From NCBI RefSeq assembly GCF_958295425.1, contig NC_081136.1:27952077-28016076 (forward strand): a DNA stretch of 64,000 nucleotides, written 5' to 3'. This DNA is from Solea solea (lineage: Eukaryota > Chordata > Actinopteri > Pleuronectiformes > Soleidae). This document shows, in pieces, positions 1 through 11,175 of the stretch. The first letter of the stretch is position 1. Every line of letters starts with the position of its first letter. The notes beneath the pieces were generated by a model, which was given only the letters and a program-made list of their open reading frames with translations, was not told the origin of the DNA and did not search any database. A program made the position numbers and the translations under genes.

Positions 1-901
1 CTCTTCCATTTGATGAATTCGATGTTGTTTTCCTGTTTCCTGGGTTTCAGACATAGGTCATATGTATGAAGACAAAACACACACATGAGAAGCGACATGG
101 GGGAAGGATGCCGTAAAATCAGCCTTGATTTCGCTCAGTTTCATCTCTGCCATTTTTAGACTTGGTTTCATGTCACAATGACTCATTTACTCATTCACTT
201 TCAGGGACGTCATCGAGAGTCACGAAGCTCTGAAGGTTAAATGAGTACGTTTGAATGTGTTTTTTTTGCTAGTTTTTATTCGTTTTTATGTTTTTGTAAA
301 TGCTCAGTTTGAGTTGAGCGTTAAATGCACTTCATATCAACCCAAAGGATTATGAACGCAATGAATTTTACAAAGATGAGAAGTAAGTTAGTTTTATAAA
401 CACAAAATTCAGTTTCAGAAACGGTGACTGCCGAAGATAGACTTACATACAGTAATAATGCGCGTTAGAATTACTGTCCATGGTGTTGCTATTGGATTCA
501 ATAAATTAATCTTCATTTAACCATGAGATCATGAGTGTGTTTATTGTTGTCTTCTTGTGCAGGAGACACTTATTTAAAGGCGCTGGAGTCCATACCGAGC
601 CCACGGTCATTGTCCATTTTCCTTGAGAAAAGAAATAGAATAAATGAGTCGCCGGAGGTTTACCTTGAGTTCCTTCTCAAAGGAGACTGACAACAAAGAC
701 CTTGCTTTGCTCACTAAATGCAACCTTTTATCTTTGGAGAGTCCGAAGGTTTCGCCCGAGCAGAACACTGTTCTACACATTCAGTTCTTTACTAGACATC
801 TTTGATTCCTCGTTCTAGTTAAACTCTTCTTGTTTGGTTTGCTTCATAATAATGCTGTATTTGACTGTGACTAGCAAAGGGCTAACCTTAGCATGAGAGC
901 A
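1..901. other. No recognisable feature
   Basis: AT-rich single-copy-looking sequence. I see no repeat family, no splice-bounded open frame and no RNA gene here. Confidence 0.5.
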
Positions 902-977
902 CTCCTCCTCCTCCTCCTCCTCCTCCTCCTCCTCCTCCTCCTCCTCCTCCTCCTCCTTCTTCTTCTTCTTCTTCTTT
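902..977. repeat. (CTC)n then (TTC)n compound trinucleotide microsatellite
   Basis: About 18 CTC units run directly into about 7 TTC units with no interruption. Open frames across it on both strands (poly-Leu on plus, poly-Glu/Lys on minus) are by-products of the repeat. On the minus strand it is a GA-rich purine tract able to form triplex-type structures. Confidence 0.97.
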
Positions 978-2110
978 CCACCCTGATGACTTTGTGGACA
1001 ATGCAACAGCAGCTCAGACAAAATCTGAAACATTGCAGAATACAGAGCTTTGGAAGCAGCTCGCTTCGAAAAAGTCACTGGAGTCGTTCTGTAATTGCCT
1101 TCAGCGCGCTTACCACTCAAGTAATATTTTCTATTGCCTGGGCTTAGTTTGATTTGTTGAATCTGTTCCACCTCAGTTATTTCTTTAGTAGGGAAATGCT
1201 TCGCAGTGTCGGCTTACTTAAATTGAAAGTGACAAAATTGCATTTCTCATTTTCGGGGGAGGGAACATAACTGAATAGTTGTGAGGATACGTGTTGTTTT
1301 CAAACCCTCACACGTCAATTTTGGATTAAATCCAGATGCAGAAAAGAAATGTGTTCTGGAATATGTGGACAAATGGGTTCTCCAATCGGGTTGCTGTAGA
1401 AAAATTGTGGCGCAAAGCCCTTACCTATAGCTTTTTGAAAAAGATTGTTTACTTTTCATGCCGTTACCATCTGGACGTGGCCTTACTCTACGCTTCAAGT
1501 GATTTTGCTTTACACATTCAGCGTCTGAAATACTGTGATTCTCATCTGCTTGTTCCGATTTCCCCAGGTGCAGCACAAGGGTTACCAACTCCCTGATAAG
1601 AAAATAAGAAATGGTTATACGGTTCTACATAGTTTTATTTTCCCTCATACAGATCGTGCAATCGTGAGGCCTGATTATCTGACGCGCTAATCATAAGAAT
1701 TTCACTGAGATTTCAAAATAAGTTGAACCTTTTATTAACGGAAGGATCAAAGTAAAATAGTGACAAAACAAAATATATGTGGGCAACCCATCTCACCCCT
1801 TAACTTTTGATCCTCACCCATATGTGACCACAAACAGAACACGGAACGTGTCTTTTATCTTTCAAATACGGAAACAAATCCTCATTTTACGGAACACACG
1901 CGGCACGTGTTTCGCTCAGTTCGCCGTGACAAAGGAGCACTAATTCAAATGTGTGTTTTGATGTCTCAATAATGGCGCTGTTTTGGGAAATGAAAAGGAA
2001 CGAGAGCGTTTCATGGACTAAATCGATTGGTTTCTGCAACACAAAAAGCCTCGTGCTTTCACATTGTCATGGCTGTCTAATTATAGTCAACTTGTGTGTT
2101 GAGTTTTATT
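978..2110. other. No recognisable feature
   Basis: Unique-looking sequence. The longest open stretch (1336-1596, plus) has no flanking splice sites that would bound it convincingly and no recognisable protein features. Confidence 0.45.
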
Positions 2111-2121
2111 CCCCCCCCCCC
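2111..2121. repeat. C11 homopolymer
   Basis: Uninterrupted run of 11 C. Length is likely polymorphic or uncertain in assembly. Confidence 0.9.
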
Positions 2122-2857
2122 TTCTATCTTTCTCCTGAAGCTCTCCCTGCTTGAAGTACGGCTTTGAAGTGAAACCCACAAGGTTGCAGTTGGGCTGCAT
2201 GTTGTTTTCCACCTGACCGTCGGTGGAAACTGCCCGGGCAGCAGCTGGTAAAGTTACATAAGATGAACCTGGAAGAGGAACTTTTGATACGAGAGATGAA
2301 AGGTCCAGTACACATGCACAAACACGTGTACTGGTCTGTTCACATCCTCATGTAGTACACCCTACTCGGGTTACGTAAGCCTACAGCTGTGAGCGCGTCT
2401 TTATCTCTCCTTCTCATTTATTACGCACCAATCACCTGTTGCCATGGAGCAATACCCGTATCCTATCCACTGCTACTCCTACACAGCCGCTGTCTAGGCA
2501 ACAATTTCCTCACATCACTTTGAATGTACTTTTTTTCCTCTTCTTTTTAAGAGCAGTGTGACACCAAGTTTAGGGGGAAAAGAAACACCGCTGAGGTTTA
2601 TTAAATGGAGCTGTTTTATTTCTCTGACATTATGTAAGATAGAAGACGCTTTCAGTACACGTAATGGCTGGATCTGAGGAGTCGCAAAAGATTCGGTTTA
2701 CCTTTTATTGCCTGCTGAATGTTGGATTATCACTGTGACGGCTAGTTTGACCTGTTTTTTAACCAACTAGTTTAACCAATTAGTCCCTTCATGTTAGTGT
2801 TCACCATAGATTGTATATAAAAATGGAGATTCATAACTTAACAGGTGCCATTCTCCT
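2122..2857. other. Mostly unannotated; possible repeat scrap near 2804-2826
   Basis: The words at 2804-2826 (ccatagattgtatataaa) resemble a phrase common in fish dispersed repeats, immediately before the family F element. The remainder shows nothing I recognise. Confidence 0.3.
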
Positions 2858-3175
2858 TTAAACCTTAGAACACAGGGTGCTTTTTATATCCTTTGTTTCA
2901 GCACAGCCTAGGCAAAATTATGCCTTTTTTTCTTTTTTTTTTGAGCAAAAAGTCGTACAAAAGTACTCAAAATTTGAATTTGTGAAATTGGGAAATACGT
3001 CACAGTTCATGAACTTGTTTTTATGAACAAAAAGAAAAGCAAAGCGGTCTATTTTGTGACTTCTGAACAATTATTGCTACTTTATATCATTACTAAAAAT
3101 GCGATATAAAATGAATGAAGATGAAAAAAAACACCTGAATATGTGACCTCATCACAGCACGGCACTAAGGGTTAA
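2858..3175 (+). mobile_element. TTAA-flanked non-autonomous element, family F copy 1
   Basis: The element is bounded by TTAA on both sides (2858-2861 and 3172-3175). Termini are inverted relatives: the left reads accttagaacacagg and the right, reverse-complemented, cccttagtgccgtg. A second copy lies inverted at 19196-19580 and is alignable over almost the whole length, sharing phrases such as gcagaagtcacaaaatagac (read from the other strand). There is no coding capacity. TTAA target sites are characteristic of piggyBac-type transposition, so this is probably a piggyBac-mobilised MITE, but the parent transposase is not visible here. Confidence 0.75.
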
Positions 3176-5092
3176 ATGGCAACATAATTTACCGGATCAA
3201 CATTACGGGCTGTTGAAGAAACTTGAGATTAAGATTTTTATTGACATCATAACTCAAGTCTCTGAAACGCATTTTCCTATAGACTTTCATTCAAATGGAG
3301 ATATTTTTGCTACTAGTGGAGTCAGTGGAATATCAATTTAATCATTCACAAAATGATTGTATTTTGTTTTTTGAACGTTAGATACTTCAGCATGTGTCGT
3401 CCAAAACTCAGTAGACAATCAGCAGGCAGCTTCCTCAGACTCGCCCATGGTCAGAATCGCAAACAAACAACCACGGAGCAAAGAACAAGTGTATTTTTAA
3501 CAAAGAAACAACAAAAATCTAATTCCACACTCCCAAGGCTTCACTTTTCTAAGCAGAAGACGACCTCCAACATTATTCTGTCGTCCATGGTCTTCAGCTC
3601 GTCCATTCATCTCTCCGCCGCAGTCTTTTCTTTTCCCTTATGTAGTCAGCGCCACATTCACGTCGTGTTTATCTGATTTAATCAAGCATACAGAATATAA
3701 AATTCAAGTCTGGTCACAGCAGCTGGGATATCTTTTAAAGTAAGGACCCTGTGCATCACCTTGGCAACACTAAAGAAGACTAAGTTGGGTAAGTGTTTGA
3801 AACTGAAGAAAGATTAAAGTGTAACACTCTCAGAAAAAGTTATTGCTGTTCAAATGAGTGAGGGACTAACTAATTCATATTAAAATTGAACTCCCCACTG
3901 AATCTGAAATAAAGCTGCAAACTCATTAAAATTATAACAAAATAAATCAATTAAGAAGTAGAATATTTGCTATATCTGTAAATGTCATGTGTGTTTTCTC
4001 TGTACTAATCAACTATTTTTTTTTTATTATCAGATTATGTCTGTTGACTTAAGGTAAGTATAAGGGCTAAGGTTAAGGTACTTGCTTTCACATGAGATAT
4101 GGGATTATTTGTGTTTATAAAGGAATGGCCGTAACAAAACAAAGGAAGAGTTAGAAATGATCTTTTTCTCAGATGCAAATAATGTGTGGACATTTATATG
4201 TCAGGTTTTTTGTCAGATTACTCTCACATTATGTTTTTATCCATATAATTGTGTACTGGTCCTGAACCTAAATGAGGAGTTAGCAGTTCTTGTATAGCTT
4301 ACATTGACTTTTGCTGTATTTTCCCCTTAACTAAGCTCTTTTTAGGACCACAATGTCAGTCTGATGTGGTCGCTTGAAGTTCAAATCAAGAGGAGACTTA
4401 TGACATAGGCCATCTATCTGAAATCTGTAGTCACTGTAAAAGCGAGCCACCGTGATACTGATTCATCACACCTCCTCTTCTTCTCCCCCTTTTATACTCA
4501 GACATCAGAAGAAAAAAAAACCCACACTGTCCACCTCCAGTAGTCCAGTATTACCTCTAATCAAGCATTGATTTCCTTCTCTGCCGAATAATCCACAGGA
4601 GTCTCTCCACGTCAGGGTGTAAATCAGTAAAGGACAGGGACAGGGAGGAGGAAAAATGGAGCACAGCGCGAGACCTAGACTTTAAATTTACCGATTGAGG
4701 AATCATCTCACAAGCCACATCGGTGTCAAATGATTGAGGGGGAGAGGTTTGCGCTCACGATGAGCCCGGACAGGAAGATACATTTTTGCGTGTCAACAAA
4801 AATAAAAGTGAAAGATGTCCATTGATCTATGTGGGAGGATTGATTCCCCACAGTCTGGCTCAGAATGCAGAAAGAGGCCGAGTTATATCTGGGACTTCCT
4901 GGGCAGCACATTTCCTCCTATAATAATAATGACTTCTCGGGCCAAAGATGTGTGTCAGATGTTGTGTACTTGGAAATCAGCTTATGATACACTGTCATTG
5001 TTTAGACTTCAGTCATCTCAGCAGCTCCCGGATTTCGGATGCCTAATAACAACAGACATGACAGAGAGGCAACGCTTCGAGCACCTTGGTGT
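3176..5092. other. No recognisable feature
   Basis: Two open frames of just over 100 codons (3353-3676 and 4815-5159, plus) have no protein-like features. The second runs into the family G transposon. T and A runs occur near 4017 and 4510. Confidence 0.4.
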
Positions 5093-5876
5093 CTGTGGCT
5101 TTGAAACAGGGGAAGCTCATTTCAGGCCCAGTTTTTTATTAATACAAATTCTTACGTAAATTCTGTAAACGAACAACAACTGAGGCCGAAAAAGGCCCCA
5201 CTGTCGTGTATGTTTCTGTGACGTTGTCAATCAAAAACTGGTTCCGCCTTTCAGACAGTTCCTCCAATCATCACGCAGAAGCCCAGCTTCTACTGTCGTG
5301 GAAGCCCAGCTTCCCTGGAAGTGATGATTTTTGGCCAATTACCACTGAGCTCACCACAATGAAAAGAACCTGTTCTGAGCCATCTAATAGATTGAAGCTG
5401 AAGTGGTTTTAACACGGAGGCTGCTACGGGAATACGAAAGTCACGTAAGACGATCCTGAACAGACTAGCGCACGTTAAGTGTTGAAAACACACTCTGTGT
5501 TCCCCCTAAAAACATCGTATCCCCTTGACTCCGCCCAGATTTGGTGTTAACATCAGAGTCCTCAAAAACAAGTGGCTATACTGGAACTTACTGTCCCCTG
5601 GGAAGACAGAGGATGGAGGAGGCCAACGAGAGGAAACGCTCTAAATACGCAGAGCGCGTGGTCTGTGGTTAAATGCACCACTTGGAGAAGTCGGGGGCTG
5701 ATCATCCCCTGACTGGGTCGCCCGGGTGAGGGTGTCTGATGGTCAAAGACCCGAAACACCAGCACTGATGATTTCCGGTGTATTTCAGAGCGACATGGAA
5801 ATACAAAACAGTACATATTTGACGACATTTTAAAGGAAGCTGAGCTTCCCTTGCCGTCTTAGAGCAATCACCACTG
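5093..5876 (+). mobile_element. hAT-like non-autonomous transposon, family G long copy
   Basis: Aligns at both ends with the 452-bp copy at 50656-51107. Left shared words include tttgaaacagg and ctcatttcaggcccagtt. Right shared words include ggaagctgagcttcc and tagagcaatc. The right terminus ends ccactg, matching the other copy's hAT-type CAGTGG terminus. The left terminus reads ctgtggc and lacks about 11 bp of the inner terminal repeat. A degenerate 8-bp target duplication is plausible (cttggtgt at 5085-5092 against gttggttt at 5877-5884, 6 of 8). Small palindromic GAAGC/GCTTCC motifs recur internally. There is no transposase frame. Confidence 0.72.
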
Positions 5877-7190
5877 GTTGGTTTCTGTCGCGTACCGTCG
5901 TACGACGACCTCAAGTGTTTTCTCCCAATATTTATGGGCCTTACACCTAAAGCCTGAGAAGCTCTACTTAACATCCTCACATCTGTGTGTGTGTGTGTGT
6001 CTTTTATTTATTTATTTTTTTGCATTTCCCAGTGACAACATGACAGGAATTTGCCTCCAATCTGACTCTTCTTCACAACACACTTGTTTGAACCCGCAGC
6101 TTTTCTGACGCCGGGCAATTTATCATCCCGCCATGTGTCTCCACCCGTGTGTGACACTGAAATATTTCTTAGACAACAGGGGGGAATGTTCAGTTTATAA
6201 AAGAAAAGAAAAAAAGAATCATGGCGTTTTCTTGAACAAGCAGACTTGAGTGATATGAATCAGTACAAATGCAACCATATGGTTCAACTAACAAACACTC
6301 ATTGTTACTAGCAGGAATCAGACGGAGGACATCCAACAACAGATACAGTATTCATCGAGCCATGTGGTTCTTGGTCGGGGGTCTGATGAATTCTGTGTGT
6401 GCGTTCACATCGGTGACATAACATTTCATCGCTCCGTGTAAATTGTGGATGACACCGGGGAGGAGACTGTGGGAGGATGCCGGGGCAGACTGCAACACCC
6501 CCGGCAGTGTCTCCCGCTGAGGCGCTGCCTGTTTCGTTTCAGGCTCCGAGCGTGTTGAGCTGGAGAAGAACGAGTGGAGAAGGACGAGAGACCAGGAAAG
6601 AAGATACAGTGAAGTTTTTTCGGGGGGGGGGGAGGAGAGTCAGAGAGCAAAAGGGTAACAAACAAGATTTCACAGTGTGCCACACACTCAACCCACCAGA
6701 TAAACACTATTCATTTGGACTGTGGATTTTCACACTTCAGGGAATGATTTGTTCAGGCATACTGTCGGGCTGCCCTGAGGTGATGTTTTGTCACCTCTGT
6801 GTCACCTGTGCAGGACACACGACATCACAAACACACCACAAACAACAACACAGTGGTTTGGGCGACCAGAAAGGAGGACACAGAATGACGCTACAATACA
6901 ATGATGCTATGGTGATTCTGAGATAATCTAATTCATGAGATATCACGGCAAAAGTTCAGTGACATTTTTATTCGTGTATGGTAGAAAGCGAATACTGATA
7001 CTGACATAATGGCATACAATAAATACGGAAAATTGAACTACATGGTTGCATAACAGTCGGTTGGTTGTCATCGGGATGCAGAGCTGGAGTTCAGTAGGTT
7101 GACAGCTGAAGGAACGCCTTACCTGACATGCAGCGTTACTTGCCAGTCGAGCACTGCGTTCATCATCTGCCTCGGCTTGACGGCGCCTTG
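5877..7190. other. Unannotated, with a (TG)n run and a G11 tract
   Basis: Contains a short TG run at 5984-6000 and G11 at 6622-6632. An open frame of 149 codons at 6477-6926 (plus) crosses the G tract and has no recognisable domain, so I do not call it a gene. Confidence 0.5.
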
Positions 7191-7218
7191 TCTCACTCAC
7201 AGTGCTGTGTGAGTGAGA
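7191..7218. repeat. Perfect 11-bp stem hairpin
   Basis: Left arm tctcactcaca (7191-7201), 6-nt loop gtgctg and right arm tgtgagtgaga (7208-7218) form a perfect inverted repeat. No U-run follows it and no gene is nearby. Its role is unknown. Confidence 0.7.
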
Positions 7219-7342
7219 GGGGGAGTGGCTACCGGAGAGCGGCGAAAGGCAATGTGTGCTTATTTAACAATATATTTTGCATTAATTATCGAAGCGACGT
7301 CAGACTTGGCACTGCACTTACTCGTGCCCGTCGCAAGACACC

Positions 7343-8425
7343 TGTATTTGACCCCCTATCAAAACATTACTAAGTTCTTGGTGGAGAAACCCTTGTTGGC
7401 CAGTACAGTCAGACGTTTCTTGTAGTTGATCACCAGGTTTGCACACATCTCAGGAGGAATTTTGGACCACTCCTCTTTGCAGATCCTCTCCAAATCCTTA
7501 AGGTTTTAAGGCTGTCGCTTGGCAACTCGAAGCTTCAGCTCCCTCCACAGATTTTCTATAGAATTTAGGTCCGGATACTAGCTAGGCCTCTCCATGACCT
7601 TAATGTGCTTCATCTTAAGCCACCCCTTTGCTGTATGTTTTGCTGGAAGACCCATCCACAACCCATTTTATGTTTCCTGGCTGAGTGAAGGAGTTTGTCA
7701 CCCAGGATTTCACGGTACAAGTCCCCATCTATTTTTCCCTCGATGCGGTGAGGTTGACGCTGACGCTTCCACCTCCATGCTTGACAGTGGGGATGATGTT
7801 CCTGTGAGTCGAATTGATTCCAAAGAGCTCGATTTTGACCACATCACCATCATTCTCTGAATCATTCAGGTGTTCATTGGCAAACTTCATGAGCAGGGGC
7901 ACCTTACGAGCACTGCTGGATTTAATCCACTATGGCGTAGTGTGTTACCAATGGTTTTCTTGGAAACTGTGGTCCCAGCTGCCTTGAGATCATTAACAAG
8001 CCCCTCCTGTGTAGTTCTGGGGTGATCTCTCACCTTTCTCATGATCATTGATGCCCCACCAGGTGAAATCTTGTGTGACCGATGGAGACCGCAGTCATTT
8101 TATGTTTCTTCCATTTTCTAGTTATCGCACCAACAGTTGTCTCCTTCTCACCCAGCTTCTTGCCGGAATGGTCTTGTAGCCCATTCCGGCCTTGTGCAGG
8201 TCTACAATCTTGTCCCTGATGTCCTTAGAAATGTATTTGGTCTTGAGACAAGTTTCCTTTATACAGGTAACAAGTTGAGATTAGGAGTACTTTATTAAAG
8301 TGAGAGTCTGTTGGAGCCAGAATTCTTTATTGTTGGTAGGGGATCAAATACTTATTTCACTCAATGAAATGCAAATAAATTTGTATCTTTTTTTTAAATA
8401 CGATTTTCTGGATTTTAACTTCTGA
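7343..8425 (-). pseudogene. Broken Tc1/mariner-type transposon with transposase on minus strand
   Basis: The left end carries tgtatttgaccccctatc and the right end ggggatcaaatacttattt, the inverted-terminal-repeat phrases of a Tc1-like family widespread in fish. Between them the minus strand encodes a decayed Tc1 transposase. On the plus strand one reads the reverse of its segments in order from C-terminus (7430-7560, near gagggagctgaagcttcga on minus) to N-terminus (about 8210, near gacaagattgtagacctgc on minus). Large internal deletions (for example around 7640 and 7760), stops and loss of the start codon make it non-functional. Plus-strand frames such as 7594-7860 are antisense shadows. Outer right terminal sequence beyond about 8425 is missing or diverged. 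Confidence 0.9.
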
Positions 8426-8664
8426 CACATGAACAGACTTTAGCTGTAAAAACATGTCTTTCAGTGGCTCCTTTTCCTCCTTCTGTTGCTGATAAAGCCA
8501 CACTCTCTTGACCATTCAGAATCAAAAGACTTTTTACCGTACTGCATCATTGTCACGTTAGCCGCAGCCGTGAACAGCAGCACCGCCTTTTCTGTGAGTT
8601 GCCACAGCACACGGAAACATGATCAGACGTGCAGTATTTGATCGACCTTTAAGACCATAGATCT
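8426..8664. other. No recognisable feature
   Basis: Short unannotated stretch between the Tc1 copy and a possible LINE fragment. Confidence 0.4.
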
Positions 8665-8870
8665 CTTCCGAAGTCCTACCTGCACCTCAACGTGGTGGAA
8701 GGGTGAACAGTTAAAGTAGGGGACTGCCTGCTAGGGCTATGCCATCAGTGGAGAAGGTCTTGCGGGCCCAAGTACCACCCAGGGCGTTACGCGAGGTGGA
8801 CGGGCCTGGCAGGAACCCTGAAAACACTGGCCAACGCAGGAGGCAGGCGCTGGAAGGACTGTCTGTCTAG
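8665..8870 (+). mobile_element. Possible LINE 5'-region fragment
   Basis: G+C-rich block with phrases such as acctcaacgtggtggaaggg, gggctatgcc and gtaccacccagggcg. These recall the conserved 5' leader of some fish non-LTR elements (cacgtggtggaggggtt type). No reverse-transcriptase frame follows, so the class is tentative. Confidence 0.3.
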
Positions 8871-10170
8871 TCGGAACATGACACACCGGAGAGGAAAATA
8901 GAGGTCGCAGAAATTAGATGATGGTGGAGAAAAGAAGAGAGGGATCTCAGGGTGATGTACAAGGTATTGACATATACGTGTTGTAGCGTGTAAATGATGG
9001 AAACGATACTGGTATTTGCATCACTACTAAGAAGAAAGACAATAAAACCTCACATGCATTTGACCTGGTAGTGAATGCCGTGAGAAATCCATTTAAATTA
9101 AAACATTTTATCAATTTGAATGCTGTATAAATGATTTTAAAACCATGCAGAAGGGCCACTTTATTGTAAATTAAGAAATCATAATCAATTGCATTTTAAC
9201 TTTGAATAAGCGTCAGATGTTTGTTTAGTGATCCGACACGTTCTGTGCTGGAGGCACGTGCAAATATGTGGCTCCCGCTGCACAGACACGAGCCGGGCAT
9301 ACGAGACTTCACAGAGCATAGCAGATAACACACACTTTTCATATCCAGTGAAATCAAGCAGACATGCGAGACAGTCCACCTGCGTGTTTGACTGATCATG
9401 AAAGAATGTTTGCTGTGATGAGAAACATGTTCATCCGTTCACGTAATGGACATTTGCAATTGATTTAATGTTATCACAGCTATTTCTGGGTATGCTGGGG
9501 ATACCTGAGACCAACATATGTACTGTAGTTACCTGTTAGACATTGGAATTATTGTGTATTACATGTAAAAGTATAACCTTATAACAATAAGTTAAGTAAG
9601 TTATTGGAGTAAGTTATTTTATTTGCTATGATCCTGTGGCATCAACGCTGGTTCTTGTCCCCTATAGCAATAATGATAAGATAATGCTTATAAATGATCT
9701 ATTTTATTTATAGAGGTATACATGCCTGAGAAAAGAGCCCTTATATATTGAAGTAGTGTGTTTTTTTTTGTGATTCACAAGAGTCAGGAGGGATATTAGT
9801 TTAACGTCAGAAAAAAAAGCTCCATATTTGGTTACATATTATTTAACCACAGGTCAAAGAAAAATACCGTTTGACCTTGAAATCTCCTTTTTTTTGGCTT
9901 CCCACTGAACAATTGTGCAATTTTTTGGTGATCTTAAGAAAGTAAAGAAGAAAAATTCTGTAGCTCCTACAAAATCAATTTAAAAAGAATCTATCCTCAC
10001 TTTTGGCAGGGACTGAGGCTCCAACAATCAATTCAAGTACCTGCAAGGTTTTTCAGGTTTTTGTCCTGCTGCAGGATGTACTTTAGTCGGAGATATTTCC
10101 GCCAAAGCAGCCCCTCACTTTAATTGACCTTTCTCTAACCTCCTGCTCTAATTGTGCGTGTGTTTCTTAG
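8871..10170. other. No recognisable feature
   Basis: Unique-looking sequence with a few T and A homopolymers (for example 9762-9770, 9811-9818). No repeat family identified. Confidence 0.45.
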
Positions 10171-10345
10171 GCCGAGTGTTTCAGAGTGACTGCAGCCCCT
10201 CGCTGAGAAAAGCTCAGGAGCTGGAACATAACAGCAGCTTGACCCTGTGTCTGCAGCAGCGGCGGCGGCACTCTGCCTCTCTTGTGGTCCCTTCTTTTCC
10301 CTCCCGGCTCCCCGCAGCATCCGTAACTGCTGACATCAGAATAAG
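10171..10345 (+). CDS. Candidate exon, unidentified product
   Basis: A 175-bp block is preceded by a T-rich acceptor (tgtttcttag, AG at 10169-10170) and followed by a GT donor at 10346 (ataag then gtatt). One frame is open throughout, with no stop until about 10352, and contains a Ser/Leu/Arg-rich segment with a Gln-Arg run from a cagcagcggcggcggc stretch. The block is more G+C-rich than its surroundings. I do not recognise the protein. It could equally be a non-coding exon or a chance open frame. Confidence 0.2.
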
Positions 10346-11002
10346 GTATTAAATTCTATTCCAGCCTTGAACCGTCACTTTCTCAAATAAACCCACTTTT
10401 CATGCTTCCACCTGCCTTTTCGTCCTGTTGTATTTCTTGCTCCTGGCTGCTTGGACTCACACTGGGCTGGTGGCTTGTGTGTGCGTGATACTTGTGGTTC
10501 TAATGTGTCCTTTTTTGAACAGTTTATCTCACGAGGGAAACGGGCAAATGAAACATATGGGAGGACAAAATAAGAAATGAAGGCAGCGCACAGATATAAA
10601 ATGCTAGTTGCTGTGGGAATAGTTAGGCTGTCACTTAATTTTAGAGCTTATTATAGAGACCGACAGTGATATACTGTTAGATTGAGGTGTAGAAGTAGGA
10701 ATGGAGAAATGTCATACTGGCAGTGTTAGCCTGGTGTTGAAACTTTGACACCAGAGAACTGATGTGTTTTTAAGAATACCAAGATATTATACTATATTAT
10801 TAGACTGATGAGGTCATTGTTGGCCAGATATATTGGCCCAAATACACCGGTTTTTAAATTACAATCTGCATTCTATCAAATTTAGGATCACTTTTGACCG
10901 GAGAATCAGATTCCTGACCAAATCAAATTTGACACAGAATTAAGCTGCGAGATTCTCACCTCACATTAAAGTAGGGTTAGGGTAAGACCTGTAAATATAT
11001 GT
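10346..11002. other. No recognisable feature
   Basis: AT-rich, no identified element. Confidence 0.4.
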
Positions 11003-11175
11003 TATTAGTATTTTAAATTGTTAAAAAAAGTATTTTAACATGCAGTAAATTGTAAACTGCCCAGATTTTGAAAGATATTCTGGAAAAATGGGCAGTTAAA
11101 GGACATTTTCTGGCCCTTTTTTGGTTAAAATAAACAAAAAAAAGTCATTTTGAGGCTTAGGTGTTAAAGGGTTAA
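11003..11175 (+). mobile_element. Family A TTAA element, 3' part only
   Basis: Matches the right part of the copy at 23529-24008 (acatgcagtaaattgtaaa, attctggaaaaatggg, ggttaaaataa, ggcttaggtgttaaaggg). It ends exactly at TTAA (11172-11175), as expected for a TTAA-targeting element. The left part is absent: sequence before about 11003 does not align. Confidence 0.72.

Noticed and set aside
815..1171. Poly-Glu/Lys frame on minus and poly-Leu frame on plus
   Set aside because: Produced by the CTC/TTC microsatellite.
6477..6926. 149-codon plus-strand frame
   Set aside because: Crosses a G11 tract; low-complexity start; no domain.
7594..7860. Plus-strand frame in the Tc1 copy
   Set aside because: Antisense shadow of the decayed transposase.
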